A stretch of 40,325 bases of DNA from an uncultured Pelagibacteraceae bacterium (GCA_902531765.1 CACAFC010000010.1:1-40325), one strand, 5' to 3'. Numbered from the stretch's first letter, positions 9,696 through 21,408 are shown. Numbers and translations are program-made. Notes: generated by a model from the sequence alone, not told the origin.

Positions 9696-10703
9696 ATGAA
9701 TATAGCAATAGTAGGAGCAACAGGTAATGTTGGAAGAAAAACTCTGGAAGTTCTCGAAAAAAAAGGACTTACTTTAGGAAATCTTTACTTGGTTGCTTCG
9801 TCTAAAAGCGCTGGAAAAAAAATTCATTTTCAAGGTAAAGATATTGTGGTGAGTGAATTAGAAAATTTTGATTTTTCCAAAGTTAAAATCGCTTTTTTTG
9901 CAGCAGGTGGTAAAATTTCTGAAAAATTTGCTGAAAAAGCAGCCAAGCATTGTTTAGTAATTGATAATTCTAGTTTTTTCAGAATGGATCCGAATGTTCC
10001 TTTAATAGTCCCGCAGGTAAATTCAGATGATTTAAAAAATGTTAAAAAAAATATTATTGCAAATCCTAATTGTTCAACAGCACAATTAGTAATCGCATTA
10101 AAGCCGTTACATGATTTATTTATAATTAAAAGAATAGTTGTTTCAACATACCAATCTGTTTCTGGTGCTGGTAAAGCATCAATGGATGAATTGATTAAAC
10201 AAACTAAATTAGCTTTAGATGGTAAAGATATTAAATCTGAAAATTTCACAAAACCAATCGCTTTTAATGCTATTCCACATATCGATGTTTTTTCAGAAGA
10301 TGGCTACACGAAAGAAGAGTTAAAAATGAGAAACGAGACTAAAAAAATCTTAGATTACAAAATCGAACTAACAGCAACATGTGTTAGATTACCAATATCT
10401 GTTTCTCACTCAGAGTCGGTAAATATTCAATTTGAGAAAAGTTTTTCGTTAGAACAAATAAAAAAAGCATTGAATGGTTTTGACGGTTGCAAAGTAATTG
10501 ATGAAAGAATTGATGGAGGTTACTCGACACCATTAGAGGCTGAAGGAAAAGATGAAACTTTTATTTCAAGGATTAGAGAAGATAAAACAATAAAAAATGG
10601 ATTAAATTTGTGGATTGTATCTGATAATCTTTTAAGAGGTGCTGCATTGAATGCAGTTGAAATAGCTGAATCATTAATTAAAAATAATTTTTATGGAAAA
10701 TAA
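9696..10703 (+). CDS. asd: Aspartate-semialdehyde dehydrogenase
   Basis: Asd reduces aspartyl phosphate to aspartate semialdehyde with NADPH, feeding lysine, threonine and methionine synthesis and the peptidoglycan precursor diaminopimelate. The 335-residue protein has the N-terminal nucleotide motif VGATGNVGRKTLEVL, the catalytic Cys126 in NPNCSTAQ, and RLPISVSHSESVNIQF with the active-site His region. The ATG at 9696 is 15 bases after dmdA, so it may be co-transcribed with the dmd cluster. Its 3' end overlaps sdhC by 11 bp. Confidence 0.97.
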   Translation: MNIAIVGATGNVGRKTLEVLEKKGLTLGNLYLVASSKSAGKKIHFQGKDIVVSELENFDFSKVKIAFFAAGGKISEKFAEKAAKHCLVIDNSSFFRMDPNVPLIVPQVNSDDLKNVKKNIIANPNCSTAQLVIALKPLHDLFIIKRIVVSTYQSVSGAGKASMDELIKQTKLALDGKDIKSENFTKPIAFNAIPHIDVFSEDGYTKEELKMRNETKKILDYKIELTATCVRLPISVSHSESVNIQFEKSFSLEQIKKALNGFDGCKVIDERIDGGYSTPLEAEGKDETFISRIREDKTIKNGLNLWIVSDNLLRGAALNAVEIAESLIKNNFYGK

Positions 10704-11076
10704 AACTCCTTTATCACCGCATATTCAAATTTATAGATGGCATATTTCTTCTTTGGTTTCTATTACTCACAGAATTACAGGAATAATAAATATTATTGGA
10801 ATTACTTTTATTTGTATTTGGTCTTGCTTACTTCTTCTTGGCGAAAATAATTATGAAGCAATTAATTTATTTTTAAAATCATTATTTGGAAAATTTATAA
10901 TTTTGGGTATCACATGGTCTTTTTCATTTCAAATATTAAGTGAAATTCGACACTTGATAATGGATCTAGGTTATGGTTTTGAACTTAAGATAACTAGAAT
11001 TACGGGTTTAGTAGTAATATTTGGATCAATAATTTTGACGATTATTTTTTTTACATTAGGAAAAAATTTTATTTAG
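10693..11076 (+). CDS. sdhC: Succinate dehydrogenase cytochrome b556 subunit
   Basis: SdhC is one of two membrane anchors of complex II and helps bind heme b and ubiquinone. The 127-residue protein has the SdhC signature SPHIQIYRWHISSLVSITHRITG at its N-terminus (Ser and Arg near the quinone site, then His-Arg-Thr-Gly). Three hydrophobic helices follow, with EIRHLIMDLG carrying the probable heme-ligand His. It overlaps asd by 11 bp and is followed by sdhD after one base. Confidence 0.95.
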   Translation: MENKTPLSPHIQIYRWHISSLVSITHRITGIINIIGITFICIWSCLLLLGENNYEAINLFLKSLFGKFIILGITWSFSFQILSEIRHLIMDLGYGFELKITRITGLVVIFGSIILTIIFFTLGKNFI

Positions 11077-11077
11077 T

Positions 11078-11401
11078 ATGATTAGTGCGACTAAAAAATG
11101 GATTTTTTTAAAAATCAGTGGAGTTTTGCTAGTGCCATTGATGACATGGTTTATTTTAAATTTCACAATGATTTATGATAAAGAATACTTAAATTTAATA
11201 GAATTTTTTACAATGCCTTTATCTAAATTTTTATTTAGTATTTTTATAATAAATGCTTATTTTTTTTCAGCTTTAAGTATAAGTGAGGTTTTTGAGGATT
11301 ATATTAAAAATGATAAAATCAAAAGTGTCGCAAATAAGCTTTTATATGCTTCAGCAGTGGTAATTCCTCTAATTACAATTATATTAATTTCTAGCTTATG
11401 A
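11078..11401 (+). CDS. sdhD: Succinate dehydrogenase membrane anchor subunit
   Basis: SdhD is the second hydrophobic anchor of complex II. The 107-residue sequence contains about three predicted transmembrane helices (roughly residues 10-32, 45-68 and 82-105). SdhD is weakly conserved, so the call relies mainly on size, hydrophobicity and position between sdhC and sdhA. Its stop overlaps the sdhA start as ATGA, a standard sign of coupled translation of complex subunits. Confidence 0.9.
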   Translation: MISATKKWIFLKISGVLLVPLMTWFILNFTMIYDKEYLNLIEFFTMPLSKFLFSIFIINAYFFSALSISEVFEDYIKNDKIKSVANKLLYASAVVIPLITIILISSL

Positions 11402-13173
11402 GTTCATATAAAATAGTAGATCATGAATATGATGTAGTAGTTCTAGGTGCTGGTGGTTCCGGCTTAAGAGCAGCTGTTGGTTTAAGCGAAGCAGGATTAA
11501 AAACTGCATGTATTTCAAAAGTATTCCCAACAAGAAGTCATACTTCTGCTGCGCAAGGTGGAATTTCAGCTGCCCTTGGAAACATGGGCGAAGACGATTG
11601 GCGTTGGCATATGTATGATACTGTAAAAGGAGCAGATTGGTTAGGAGACCAAGATAGCATTGAGTACCTTTGCAAAGAAGCCCCTAAGGCAGTTATAGAA
11701 TTGGAAAAATATGGCGTCCCATTTAGCAGAACAGAGGATGGCAAAATTTATCAAAGACCTTTTGGTGGTATGACCAAAAATTATGGAAATGGAATAGTTC
11801 AAAGAACATGTGCTGCAGCTGATCGAACAGGACACGCAATTTTGCACACTCTATATGGTCAAGCTTTAAAACATAAGACAGAGTTTTTTATTGAGTATTT
11901 TGCTCTCGATCTTTTAATGAAAGATGGGGAATGTAAAGGATTGATAGCATGGAATTTAAATGATGGAACTATTCATCGATTTAGATCTCATATTGTTATT
12001 ATAGCTACAGGAGGTTATGGAAAAGTTTACTATTCTGCAACATCTGCTCATACATGTACTGGTGATGGAAATGCAATGGTGTTAAGAGCAGGTCTACCGT
12101 TACAAGACATGGAGTTTGTACAATTTCATCCAACCGGAATTTATGGACACGGCACCTTAATAACAGAGGGTGCGAGAGGTGAAGGAGGTTATCTTACAAA
12201 TTCTAAAGGTGAAAGATTTATGGAAAGATACGCGCCTAAAGCTAAGGATTTAGCATCACGTGATGTTGTAAGTAGGTCAATGTCAATTGAAATTAATGAA
12301 GGAAGAGGAGTTGGAAAAGATCAAGATCATGTTCATTTGAACTTAAGTCATCTAGATAAAGAAATTATAGAAAGTAGATTGCCAGGTATAACAGATGCAG
12401 CAAGATTATTTGCCAATGTAGATGTTACTAAGGAACCAATTCCGGTTGTACCTACAGTTCATTACAACATGGGTGGTATACCAACTAATTATAAAGCAGA
12501 AGTTTTGACTGTAAATGGTTCTGAAAAAACTGTTCCAGGACTTATGGCTATAGGGGAAGCAGCTTGTGTTTCAGTTCATGGAGCAAATAGATTGGGCTCT
12601 AACTCTTTGATTGATCTTGTTGTTTTTGGAAGAGCAGCTGCAAAAAGAGCTGCTGAACTAATTAAACCTGGTACACCACATGAGGAAATTAGCGATTCAG
12701 AAACTCAAAAATGTTTAGATCGTTTTGATAAGATTAGAAACTCTGATGGAGATATTGGTACTGCTGAACTAAGACTGTCCATGCAAAAAACAATGCAATC
12801 AAAATGTGCGGTTTTTAGAACAGAGAAAACACTTAAAGAGGGTGTTGATGAAATACGACAAACATTTGATGGATTAGATTCTTTATCAGTTAAAGATAAA
12901 TCATTAATATTTAATACTGACCTAGTAGAAACTTTAGAATTTGATAATTTAATTAGACAAGCTGTTGTGACAGTTGACTCCGCTTATAATAGGAAAGAAA
13001 GTAGAGGAGCTCATGCAAGAGAAGATTATCCAAAAAGAGATGATGAGAAGTTTATGCAACATACATTAGCTTGGTGTGATGGAAAAAAATCAAAAATAAG
13101 TTATAGAGATGTTCATAAGTCTACATTAACCAATGAAGTACAGTATTTTCCACCTCAGGAGAGAGTATATTAA
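11398..13173 (+). CDS. sdhA: Succinate dehydrogenase flavoprotein subunit
   Basis: SdhA carries covalently bound FAD and oxidises succinate to fumarate on the cytoplasmic side of complex II. The 591-residue protein begins with the Rossmann motif [16 protein letters not shown], followed by [17 protein letters not shown], where the His is the usual FAD attachment site. Substrate and active-site motifs [20 protein letters not shown] and [10 protein letters not shown] are present, and the C-terminal [12 protein letters not shown] is typical. It overlaps sdhD by 4 bp and sdhB by 1 bp. Confidence 0.98.
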   Translation: MSSYKIVDHEYDVVVLGAGGSGLRAAVGLSEAGLKTACISKVFPTRSHTSAAQGGISAALGNMGEDDWRWHMYDTVKGADWLGDQDSIEYLCKEAPKAVIELEKYGVPFSRTEDGKIYQRPFGGMTKNYGNGIVQRTCAAADRTGHAILHTLYGQALKHKTEFFIEYFALDLLMKDGECKGLIAWNLNDGTIHRFRSHIVIIATGGYGKVYYSATSAHTCTGDGNAMVLRAGLPLQDMEFVQFHPTGIYGHGTLITEGARGEGGYLTNSKGERFMERYAPKAKDLASRDVVSRSMSIEINEGRGVGKDQDHVHLNLSHLDKEIIESRLPGITDAARLFANVDVTKEPIPVVPTVHYNMGGIPTNYKAEVLTVNGSEKTVPGLMAIGEAACVSVHGANRLGSNSLIDLVVFGRAAAKRAAELIKPGTPHEEISDSETQKCLDRFDKIRNSDGDIGTAELRLSMQKTMQSKCAVFRTEKTLKEGVDEIRQTFDGLDSLSVKDKSLIFNTDLVETLEFDNLIRQAVVTVDSAYNRKESRGAHAREDYPKRDDEKFMQHTLAWCDGKKSKISYRDVHKSTLTNEVQYFPPQERVY

Positions 13174-13952
13174 TGGTGCAAATCAGTTTACCTGAGAATT
13201 CCAAAATAAAAAAAGGTAAATATTTTAAGGACAAAACCGGCTCAAAAAATTTAAGAAAAGTTAATGTATATAGATGGGATCCATCTTCAGGAGAAGGTCC
13301 AAGAATCGACACTTATGAAGTTGATATGAATAACTGTCCATCCAAAGTATTGGATATTTTAAATAAAATTAAAAATGAAATAGACCCCACCCTTGCTTAC
13401 AGACGATCATGTGCTCACGGTGTATGCGGATCGTGTGCAATGAACATGGGTGGTAAAAATGGTCTTGCTTGTACAACTCCCCATGAAAATATTGATGGAG
13501 ATATTGATATTTATCCGCTGCCACACTTAAAAGTTAAAAAAGATCTAATCGGAGATTTAGATGGATTATACAAGCAATATAAATCTATTGAACCTTGGTT
13601 AAAATCAAGTTCAAAATCTGAGTCAGCTGAGTTAATTCAGTCAAAAGAAGATAGAGCTAAGCTTGATGGTGCTTATGAATGTATTATGTGTGCATGTTGT
13701 TCTACTTCTTGCCCAAGTTATTGGTGGAATGGAGATAAGTACTTAGGACCAGCAGTTTTATTACAAGCTTATAGATGGATTATTGATAGTAGAGATGAGG
13801 AAAGACAAGCTAGATTAAAAAAAGTAGCAGATGAACTTAAATTGTATCGTTGTCATACTATTTTGAACTGTACTAGTGCATGCCCTAAAGGTTTAAACCC
13901 TGCAAAAGCAATTGCTGAAATAAAGAAAATGTTAGCAACAGCCAATATTTAA
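13173..13952 (+). CDS. sdhB: Succinate dehydrogenase iron-sulfur subunit
   Basis: SdhB passes electrons from FAD to quinone through three Fe-S clusters. The 259-residue protein shows the [2Fe-2S] ligands in [13 protein letters not shown] with a later Cys, then [16 protein letters not shown] and [17 protein letters not shown] for the [4Fe-4S] and [3Fe-4S] clusters. The start ATG shares one base with the sdhA stop (TAATG). A 42-base gap with no evident terminator separates it from mmsA. Confidence 0.98.
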   Translation: MVQISLPENSKIKKGKYFKDKTGSKNLRKVNVYRWDPSSGEGPRIDTYEVDMNNCPSKVLDILNKIKNEIDPTLAYRRSCAHGVCGSCAMNMGGKNGLACTTPHENIDGDIDIYPLPHLKVKKDLIGDLDGLYKQYKSIEPWLKSSSKSESAELIQSKEDRAKLDGAYECIMCACCSTSCPSYWWNGDKYLGPAVLLQAYRWIIDSRDEERQARLKKVADELKLYRCHTILNCTSACPKGLNPAKAIAEIKKMLATANI

Positions 13953-13994
13953 ACAATAGACTAATAAGAATTTTTACTCTAAAAGATCCTATTC

Positions 13995-15488
13995 ATGAAA
14001 TTAATTGAACATTTTGTAGGTGGAAAAATAATTCCCGGAAGTTCAGATAAAAAAGGAAAAGTTTTTAATCCCGCTACTGGCGAACAGGAAAAGGAAGTAA
14101 GACTTGCCTCCTCTAGTGATTTAGACCAAGCAGTAGTAATTGCAAAAAAAGCTTTTGAGACATGGTCATTAAAACCTTCACTTCAAAGAGCAAGGATAAT
14201 GTTTAAATTTAAAGAGTTAATTGAAAAAAATTCTCATGAATTGACACAATTAATTGTTTCTGAACACGGAAAAGTTTATGAGGATGCAAAAGGCTCATTA
14301 ACACGAGGATTAGAAGTTGTAGAATTTGCTTGTGGAATTCCACATTTACTTAAAGGAGAATTTTCAGAAAATGTTGGGACAGATGTTGACAGCTGGTCAA
14401 TGCGTCAACCACTAGGTGTTGTTGCTGGAATAACACCATTTAATTTTCCAGCTATGGTTCCAATGTGGATGTTTCCAATTGCTATTGCATGTGGAAATAC
14501 ATTTATATTAAAGCCATCGGAAAAAGACCCCTCTTGTGCAGTAAGATTAGCAGAATTATTGAAAGAAGCTGGTCTTCCAGACGGTGTATTTAATGTGATA
14601 AATGGAGACAAAGAAGCGGTAGATGCAATTTTAAATAACAAAGATATTAAAGCAGTTAGTTTTGTTGGTTCAACTCCTATTGCTAAATATATTTATGAAA
14701 ATTCAGCAAAAAATGAAAAAAGAGTTCAGGCATTAGGAGGAGCTAAAAATCATTTAGTAGTAATGCCAGACTGTGATTTAGATAGTGCTGTGAATGGCTT
14801 AATGGGTGCAGCTTATGGCTCCGCTGGAGAAAGATGTATGGCTCAGTCAGTGGCTGTAGCAGTTGGTGATATTGGAGATGAATTAGTGTCTAGATTATCA
14901 AAAAAAGCAGAGGCTTTAAAAGTTGGACCAGGAATGGACAAAAACTCAGAAATGGGCCCTTTAGTCACTAAAGAACATTTAGAAAAAGTAAAAAGTTATG
15001 TTGATTTGGGTGTAAAAGAGGGTGCGAAATTAGTTGTCGATGGAAGAAATTTAAAGTTACAAGGATATGAAAATGGCTTTTACATTGGTGGCTGTTTATT
15101 TGATAACGTGAAAAAAGATATGAGGATTTATAAGGAGGAAATATTTGGCCCAGTTCTATCTGTAGTTAGAGTTAAAACTTTTGAGGAAGCTTCAAAATTA
15201 ATAAATGATCATGAATATGGAAATGGCGTAAGTATTTATACAAGAGATGGAGACGCTGGAAGAACATTTGCAAGCAAGATTCAAGTTGGAATGGTTGGTA
15301 TAAATGTACCAATACCTGTTCCGATGGCTTTTCATAGTTTTGGTGGTTGGAAGAGGTCTTTGTTTGGAGATAGTGCGATGCATGGGATGGAAGGAATAAA
15401 ATTTTATACTAAATTAAAAACGATAACTTCAAGATGGCCCTCAGGAATTAGATCTAATGCTGAATTTGTGATGCCAACAATGAAATAA
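13995..15488 (+). CDS. mmsA: CoA-acylating methylmalonate/malonate-semialdehyde dehydrogenase
   Basis: This aldehyde-dehydrogenase family enzyme converts methylmalonate semialdehyde to propionyl-CoA, or malonate semialdehyde to acetyl-CoA, with NAD+ and CoA. The 497-residue sequence has MPFNF-type GITPFNFPAMVPMWMFP, KPSEKDPS, and the catalytic Cys281 in GSAGERCMAQS. The position where hydrolytic aldehyde dehydrogenases have a general-base Glu reads GGAKNH, which fits the CoA-acylating subgroup (MmsA, IolA, DddC). It sits between sdhB and mdh. In SAR11 it could serve valine catabolism or the acrylate/3-hydroxypropionate route from DMSP cleavage; sequence alone does not decide. Confidence 0.93.
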   Translation: MKLIEHFVGGKIIPGSSDKKGKVFNPATGEQEKEVRLASSSDLDQAVVIAKKAFETWSLKPSLQRARIMFKFKELIEKNSHELTQLIVSEHGKVYEDAKGSLTRGLEVVEFACGIPHLLKGEFSENVGTDVDSWSMRQPLGVVAGITPFNFPAMVPMWMFPIAIACGNTFILKPSEKDPSCAVRLAELLKEAGLPDGVFNVINGDKEAVDAILNNKDIKAVSFVGSTPIAKYIYENSAKNEKRVQALGGAKNHLVVMPDCDLDSAVNGLMGAAYGSAGERCMAQSVAVAVGDIGDELVSRLSKKAEALKVGPGMDKNSEMGPLVTKEHLEKVKSYVDLGVKEGAKLVVDGRNLKLQGYENGFYIGGCLFDNVKKDMRIYKEEIFGPVLSVVRVKTFEEASKLINDHEYGNGVSIYTRDGDAGRTFASKIQVGMVGINVPIPVPMAFHSFGGWKRSLFGDSAMHGMEGIKFYTKLKTITSRWPSGIRSNAEFVMPTMK

Positions 15489-15491
15489 TAA

Positions 15492-16456
<965 letters not shown>

Positions 16457-16457
<1 letters not shown>

Positions 16458-17617
16458 TGAATATACACGAGCATCAGGCAAAACAAATTTTAAAAAAATT
16501 TGGTGCGATTGTACCAGAAGGTGTATTTGGTTTAACGGTTGAGGAACTTTTAAAGAAATGTAAGTCATTAAAAACAGAAAAATATGTTTTAAAAGCTCAA
16601 ATTCATGCAGGTGGAAGAGGGAAAGCGGGAGGTGTTAAAATTCTGAATAATCTCGAAGAACTTGAGAAATCAGCCAAAGAGCTTTTAGGAAAAAAATTAA
16701 TAACTCATCAGACAGGACCTGAAGGAAGAGAAGTTAAAAGATTATATGTTGAAGTTTCATCAGATATCGAGAAAGAATTTTATTTATCATGCTTGGTAGA
16801 TAGAGCTACCTCAAAAATTGCTTTTATCTCTAGTGATCAAGGTGGAATGGACATTGAGGAAGTAGCAAGCAAATCACCTGACAAAATTTTGACAACTAAA
16901 GTAGAATTAAAAGAAGAAATTTCAAATGAGGAGTGTGAAAAGATTATTCAAATATTTAAATTAGAGAACAATCCAAAAATCGAGGCAATATCTTTAATTA
17001 AATCAATCTATAAGATGTTTGTTGAAACCGACGCTAATATGGTTGAAATAAACCCTTTAATACTCACAAAAGAAAAAAAAATTATTTGTTTAGATGCAAA
17101 GGTAAATTTTGATAGTAACGCTTTGTTTAGACATCCTGAAATTTTAGAACTTAGAGATTTGAATGAGGAAGATCCTACTGAAATTGAAGCTAGTAAACAT
17201 GACCTAGCTTATATCAAATTAGATGGCAGCATTGGATGTATGGTTAATGGAGCTGGTTTAGCAATGGCCACTATGGATATAATAAAATTATATGGAGAAG
17301 AGCCAGCAAATTTTTTAGATGTTGGCGGGGGAGCATCAAAAGAAAAGGTCTCAGCGGCTTTCAAAATAATTTTGTCAGATAAAAATGTAAAAGGTATATT
17401 AATCAATATTTTTGGTGGCATAATGCGATGTGATGTTCTAGCTCAAGGCGTTGTAGATGCTGCAAAAGAAATGAAAATCAATGTTCCTTTGGTAGTCAGA
17501 CTAGCTGGTACAAATTTTAAAGAAGGTAAAGAAATATTAGATAATTCAGGTTTAAAATTAATATCTGCTGAAAATTTAGATGATGCAGCAAAAAAAATTG
17601 TTGAGGCAATTAAGTAA
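16457..17617 (+). CDS. sucC: Succinyl-CoA synthetase beta subunit
   Basis: SucC is the ATP-grasp nucleotide-binding subunit of succinyl-CoA synthetase, which makes ATP or GTP from succinyl-CoA. The 386-residue protein starts with [16 protein letters not shown] and has [15 protein letters not shown] in the ATP-grasp domain, [10 protein letters not shown], and the C-terminal [13 protein letters not shown] and [15 protein letters not shown] motifs. It overlaps the mdh stop by one base, and sucD follows with no spacer. Confidence 0.98.
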
Positions 17618-18493
17618 ATGTCAGTTTTAGTTAATAAAAATACTAGATTAATCTGTCAAGGATTTACAGGTTCCCATGGAACATTTCACTCTGAGCAAGC
17701 AATCAAATATGGAACAAATTTAGTAGGTGGAGTGACACCAAAAAAAGGTGGCCAAAAACATTTGGGCCTTCCAGTTTTTAATACAGTGAAAGAGGCAAGA
17801 GAGTCCGAGGGAGCTAATGCAACTATGATATACGTCCCAGCTAAATTCGCAGCCTCAGCAATTATTGAAGCAATAGATGCATCTATAGAACTAATTGTCT
17901 GTATAACTGAAGGGATTCCTATTCAGGATATGTTAAAAGTAAAACAGAGATTGAATAATTCAAAAAGTAGACTGATTGGCCCCAACTGTCCTGGTGTCAT
18001 AACTCCTGATGAGTGTAAAATTGGCATAATGCCTGGCAGCATTCATAAAAAAGGAGCAGTTGGAATAGTTTCAAGATCAGGAACTTTAACTTATGAAGCA
18101 GTAGCTCAGACTACAGAAAATGGATTAGGACAATCAACTTGTATTGGAATTGGAGGTGATCCTATCAATGGTACAAATTTTATAGATTGTCTAGATCTAT
18201 TTTTAAACGACGCGGATACTCAATCAATTTTAATGATTGGTGAAATTGGAGGGACAGCTGAGGAAGAGGCTGCAGATTTTATCAATAATCATAAAATAAA
18301 AAAACCAATTGTTGGATTTATAGCAGGCGTTACTGCCCCACCAGGACGAAGAATGGGTCATGCAGGAGCCATAATCTCAGGTGGCAAAGGTGGCGCGAAG
18401 GAGAAGATTAAAAAAATGGAGGATTGTGGAATAACCATGGCAAACTCTCCATCAAAGATTGGAAAAACATTATTAAATAAATTGTCTAATTGA
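17618..18493 (+). CDS. sucD: Succinyl-CoA synthetase alpha subunit
   Basis: SucD binds CoA and carries the phosphohistidine of succinyl-CoA synthetase. The 291-residue protein has the N-terminal CoA-binding [24 protein letters not shown], and the active-site His248 in [15 protein letters not shown]. It starts on the base after sucC. A putative promoter for sucA overlaps its stop codon. Confidence 0.98.
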   Translation: MSVLVNKNTRLICQGFTGSHGTFHSEQAIKYGTNLVGGVTPKKGGQKHLGLPVFNTVKEARESEGANATMIYVPAKFAASAIIEAIDASIELIVCITEGIPIQDMLKVKQRLNNSKSRLIGPNCPGVITPDECKIGIMPGSIHKKGAVGIVSRSGTLTYEAVAQTTENGLGQSTCIGIGGDPINGTNFIDCLDLFLNDADTQSILMIGEIGGTAEEEAADFINNHKIKKPIVGFIAGVTAPPGRRMGHAGAIISGGKGGAKEKIKKMEDCGITMANSPSKIGKTLLNKLSN

Positions 18494-18517
18494 AAAATTT
18501 CTTTCTAGGTCTATATT
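18490..18517 (+). promoter_or_regulatory. Candidate internal promoter for sucABlpd
   Basis: TTGAAA (18490-18495) and TATATT (18512-18517) are separated by 16 bases, a fair sigma-70-type match overlapping the sucD stop. A start site 6-7 bases downstream would leave only about five bases before the sucA ATG at 18529, so the transcript would be nearly leaderless. AT-rich sequence produces such matches by chance, hence the low confidence. Confidence 0.35.
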
Positions 18518-18528
18518 AACTAATATCG

Positions 18529-21402
18529 ATGTCATCTTCTAAAAATCTTGAATTTGAAAAGACTGCTTTCTTAAGTAAATCCAATAGTGCTTTTATTGAG
18601 GAAATGTATCTTAAATTTGTTAATAATGATCCATCATTGCCTGATAGCTGGAAAATATATTTTAATCAGATTGGTGATGAGGCAGAAACAATTGTAAATG
18701 AAATTAATGGTCCATCCTGGAATCCATCAAAAAAAGTATCAATCAAAAAATCAGAAAATTTGAATAATGCTAACGAAAATCAAGGTGAATTAGTTTCAAA
18801 ACAATCTAATGCAAATTCTATAAAAGCTGTAGCTATGATTAGATCTTACAGACAGAGAGGTCATTTGATTGCTAAATTAGATCCTCTAGGTCTTTTAAAA
18901 GCCGATTATTTAGAAGAACTCCATCCTGAGTCATATGGATTTAAGAAGGAGGAATATAATAATAAAATTTTTTTAGATGGAGTCATTAATAGACAATACT
19001 CTAGCATTTCTGAAATTTTAAAATTTTTAAGAGAAAAATATTGTGGATCCTTAGGTTTTGAATATATGCATATCTCAAATCCAACTGAAAGAAAATGGTT
19101 TAGAGACAGAGTTGAAAAAGCAGATGATTTTAAATTCACTCAGAATGGAAAAGAAGCCATTCTTAAAAAATTAATTCAAGCTGAAGGTTTTGAAAAATTT
19201 TTACACACAAAATACGTTGGTACAAAAAGATTTGGTTTAGATGGAGGTGAAAGTTTAATCCCCGCCCTTGAGCAAATAATTAAAATTGGTGGTCAATCAA
19301 AAGTAAAAGAGGTTAAAATAGGTATGTCCCATAGAGGAAGATTGAACGTTTTAGCCAATGTCTTACAAAAATCTTATAAAAGAATTTTCAATGAGTTTGC
19401 TGGAGAGATTAGTTCAAAATCAGAGGACGACACCGGAGATGTCAAATATCATTTAGGGGCTTCATCAAATAGAGAATTTGATGGAAATCAAGTGCATGTA
19501 AGTTTAACAGATAATCCATCTCATCTTGAAGCAGTAAACCCTGTAGTTTTAGGACAAACAAGAGCTAAACAATATTTCCATAAGGATAAAGAGAGAAATA
19601 AAGTTATACCAATTTTAATTCATGGAGACGCGGCCTTTGCAGGTCAAGGAGTTGTAGCAGAATGTTTTGCAATGTCTGGTCTTCCAGGACATAATACAGG
19701 TGGAACTATCCATATTATAGTGAACAACCAAATAGGATTTACTACAAGTCCAAGATTTGCAAGATCATCACCTTACCCTTCTGATATTGCTAAAATGGTT
19801 GAAGCACCGATCATCCATGTTAACGGCGATGATCCTGAGGCAGTTGTTTATGCCGCAAGAATAGCAACTGACTTTAGATTAAAATTTAATAGAGATGTTG
19901 TTATAGACTTAATTTGTTATCGAAGATTTGGTCATAATGAGGGGGATGAACCATCTTTTACTCAACCACTAATGTATAAAAAAATTCGTTCACACCCTTC
20001 TCCTATAAAAGTATATGGAGAAAAATTAATAAATGAAGGATCAATTAAAGATGATTATTTTAGAGGATCTATAAAAGAATTTAAGGAATTGCTTGATGAT
20101 CAATATAAGAATGCAAAGAATTATAAGCCTAAAATTGAATGGTTTGAGGGTACATGGTCAAGATATAAACCAGCGAGAGGAAAAGATAAAAGAGGCGTTA
20201 CGGGTTATGATGTTAAAAAATTAAAAAATATTTCTGAAAAAATAAATACAATACCTAAAGAAATTAACATTCATAAAACTATCGCTAAAGTCTTAGAAAA
20301 TAGAAAATCAAACGTAAATAATGAGGAAAAAATTGATTGGTCTACAGCTGAAGCTTTGGCGTTTGGATCTTTGTTAGAGGAAGGGTACCCAGTAAGATTG
20401 GTTGGTCAGGACTCAGGAAGAGGCACATTTAGTCAAAGACATTCAGTATTAAGAAATCAAATAGATAATTCTCGATATGTTCCGTTAAACAAAATATCTA
20501 AAAATCAAAAAAATTTTGAAATTGTAGACAGTTTCTTATCTGAATTAGCTGTTTTAGGCTTTGAATATGGTTACAGTTTAGTTGAACCTAATACACTTAC
20601 AATTTGGGAAGCTCAATTTGGAGACTTTGCTAATGGCGCTCAAGTGGTCATAGATCAATTTATTGCTTCAGGAGAAAGAAAATGGTCAAGAGCTTCTGGA
20701 TTAGTTATGTTATTACCTCACGGCTATGAAGGTCAAGGTCCCGAGCATTCTTCTGCTAGATTGGAAAGATTTTTACAATTATGCTCAAATGACAATATGC
20801 AGGTAATGAATTGCACAACACCTGCAAACTATTTTCATGCACTAAGAAGACAAATGCATAGAGATTTCAGAAAACCTTTAATTATAATGACTCCCAAATC
20901 TTTACTTAGACATAAACATTGTGTTTCAAGCTTAAGCGATTTTAGTAAAAAAAATACATTTCATAGAGTTTTATGGGATCACGCAATCGATCCAAAGGTT
21001 AAAGGTTTTATTAAATTGAAAAAAAAGGAAAAAATTAAAAAAGTAATTTTATGTTCAGGAAAAATTTATTTTGATTTGCTTGAGGCTAGAGAAAAATTTA
21101 AAAGAGATGATCTTATATTTTATAGAATTGAGCAACTTTATCCTTTTCCAGCTAAGGCACTTGCAAAAGAGCTAAAACCTTATGCTAAAAAAGCTAAATT
21201 TTATTGGTGTCAGGAAGAGCCAAAAAATATGGGAGCATGGTTTTCTGCTAGAGATTATATCCAATGGACATTAGATAATATAAAGGCTAATAATAAAAAG
21301 ATTTCTTATATTGGAAGAAGTCCAGATGCATCACCAGCCACTGGTTATGCAAAAAGACACATTTCACAACAACAAGAAATTATTAAGAAGGTTTTTGAAT
21401 AA
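18529..21402 (+). CDS. sucA: 2-oxoglutarate dehydrogenase E1 component
   Basis: SucA is the thiamine-diphosphate decarboxylase of the 2-oxoglutarate dehydrogenase complex. The 957-residue protein matches the family length. The N-terminal SFIEEMYLKF-type segment (here NSAFIEEMYLKFVNNDP) likely docks E2. Motifs include AVAMIRSYRQRGHLIAKLDPLG, IGMSHRGRLNVLANV, HGDAAFAGQGVVAEC (TPP/Mg region) and CYRRFGHNEGDEP. The C-terminal half has GQDSGRGTFSQRH and LPHGYEGQGPEHSSAR. It follows sucD after 35 bases and precedes sucB by six. Confidence 0.98.
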   Translation: MSSSKNLEFEKTAFLSKSNSAFIEEMYLKFVNNDPSLPDSWKIYFNQIGDEAETIVNEINGPSWNPSKKVSIKKSENLNNANENQGELVSKQSNANSIKAVAMIRSYRQRGHLIAKLDPLGLLKADYLEELHPESYGFKKEEYNNKIFLDGVINRQYSSISEILKFLREKYCGSLGFEYMHISNPTERKWFRDRVEKADDFKFTQNGKEAILKKLIQAEGFEKFLHTKYVGTKRFGLDGGESLIPALEQIIKIGGQSKVKEVKIGMSHRGRLNVLANVLQKSYKRIFNEFAGEISSKSEDDTGDVKYHLGASSNREFDGNQVHVSLTDNPSHLEAVNPVVLGQTRAKQYFHKDKERNKVIPILIHGDAAFAGQGVVAECFAMSGLPGHNTGGTIHIIVNNQIGFTTSPRFARSSPYPSDIAKMVEAPIIHVNGDDPEAVVYAARIATDFRLKFNRDVVIDLICYRRFGHNEGDEPSFTQPLMYKKIRSHPSPIKVYGEKLINEGSIKDDYFRGSIKEFKELLDDQYKNAKNYKPKIEWFEGTWSRYKPARGKDKRGVTGYDVKKLKNISEKINTIPKEINIHKTIAKVLENRKSNVNNEEKIDWSTAEALAFGSLLEEGYPVRLVGQDSGRGTFSQRHSVLRNQIDNSRYVPLNKISKNQKNFEIVDSFLSELAVLGFEYGYSLVEPNTLTIWEAQFGDFANGAQVVIDQFIASGERKWSRASGLVMLLPHGYEGQGPEHSSARLERFLQLCSNDNMQVMNCTTPANYFHALRRQMHRDFRKPLIIMTPKSLLRHKHCVSSLSDFSKKNTFHRVLWDHAIDPKVKGFIKLKKKEKIKKVILCSGKIYFDLLEAREKFKRDDLIFYRIEQLYPFPAKALAKELKPYAKKAKFYWCQEEPKNMGAWFSARDYIQWTLDNIKANNKKISYIGRSPDASPATGYAKRHISQQQEIIKKVFE

Positions 21403-21408
21403 TTTAAA

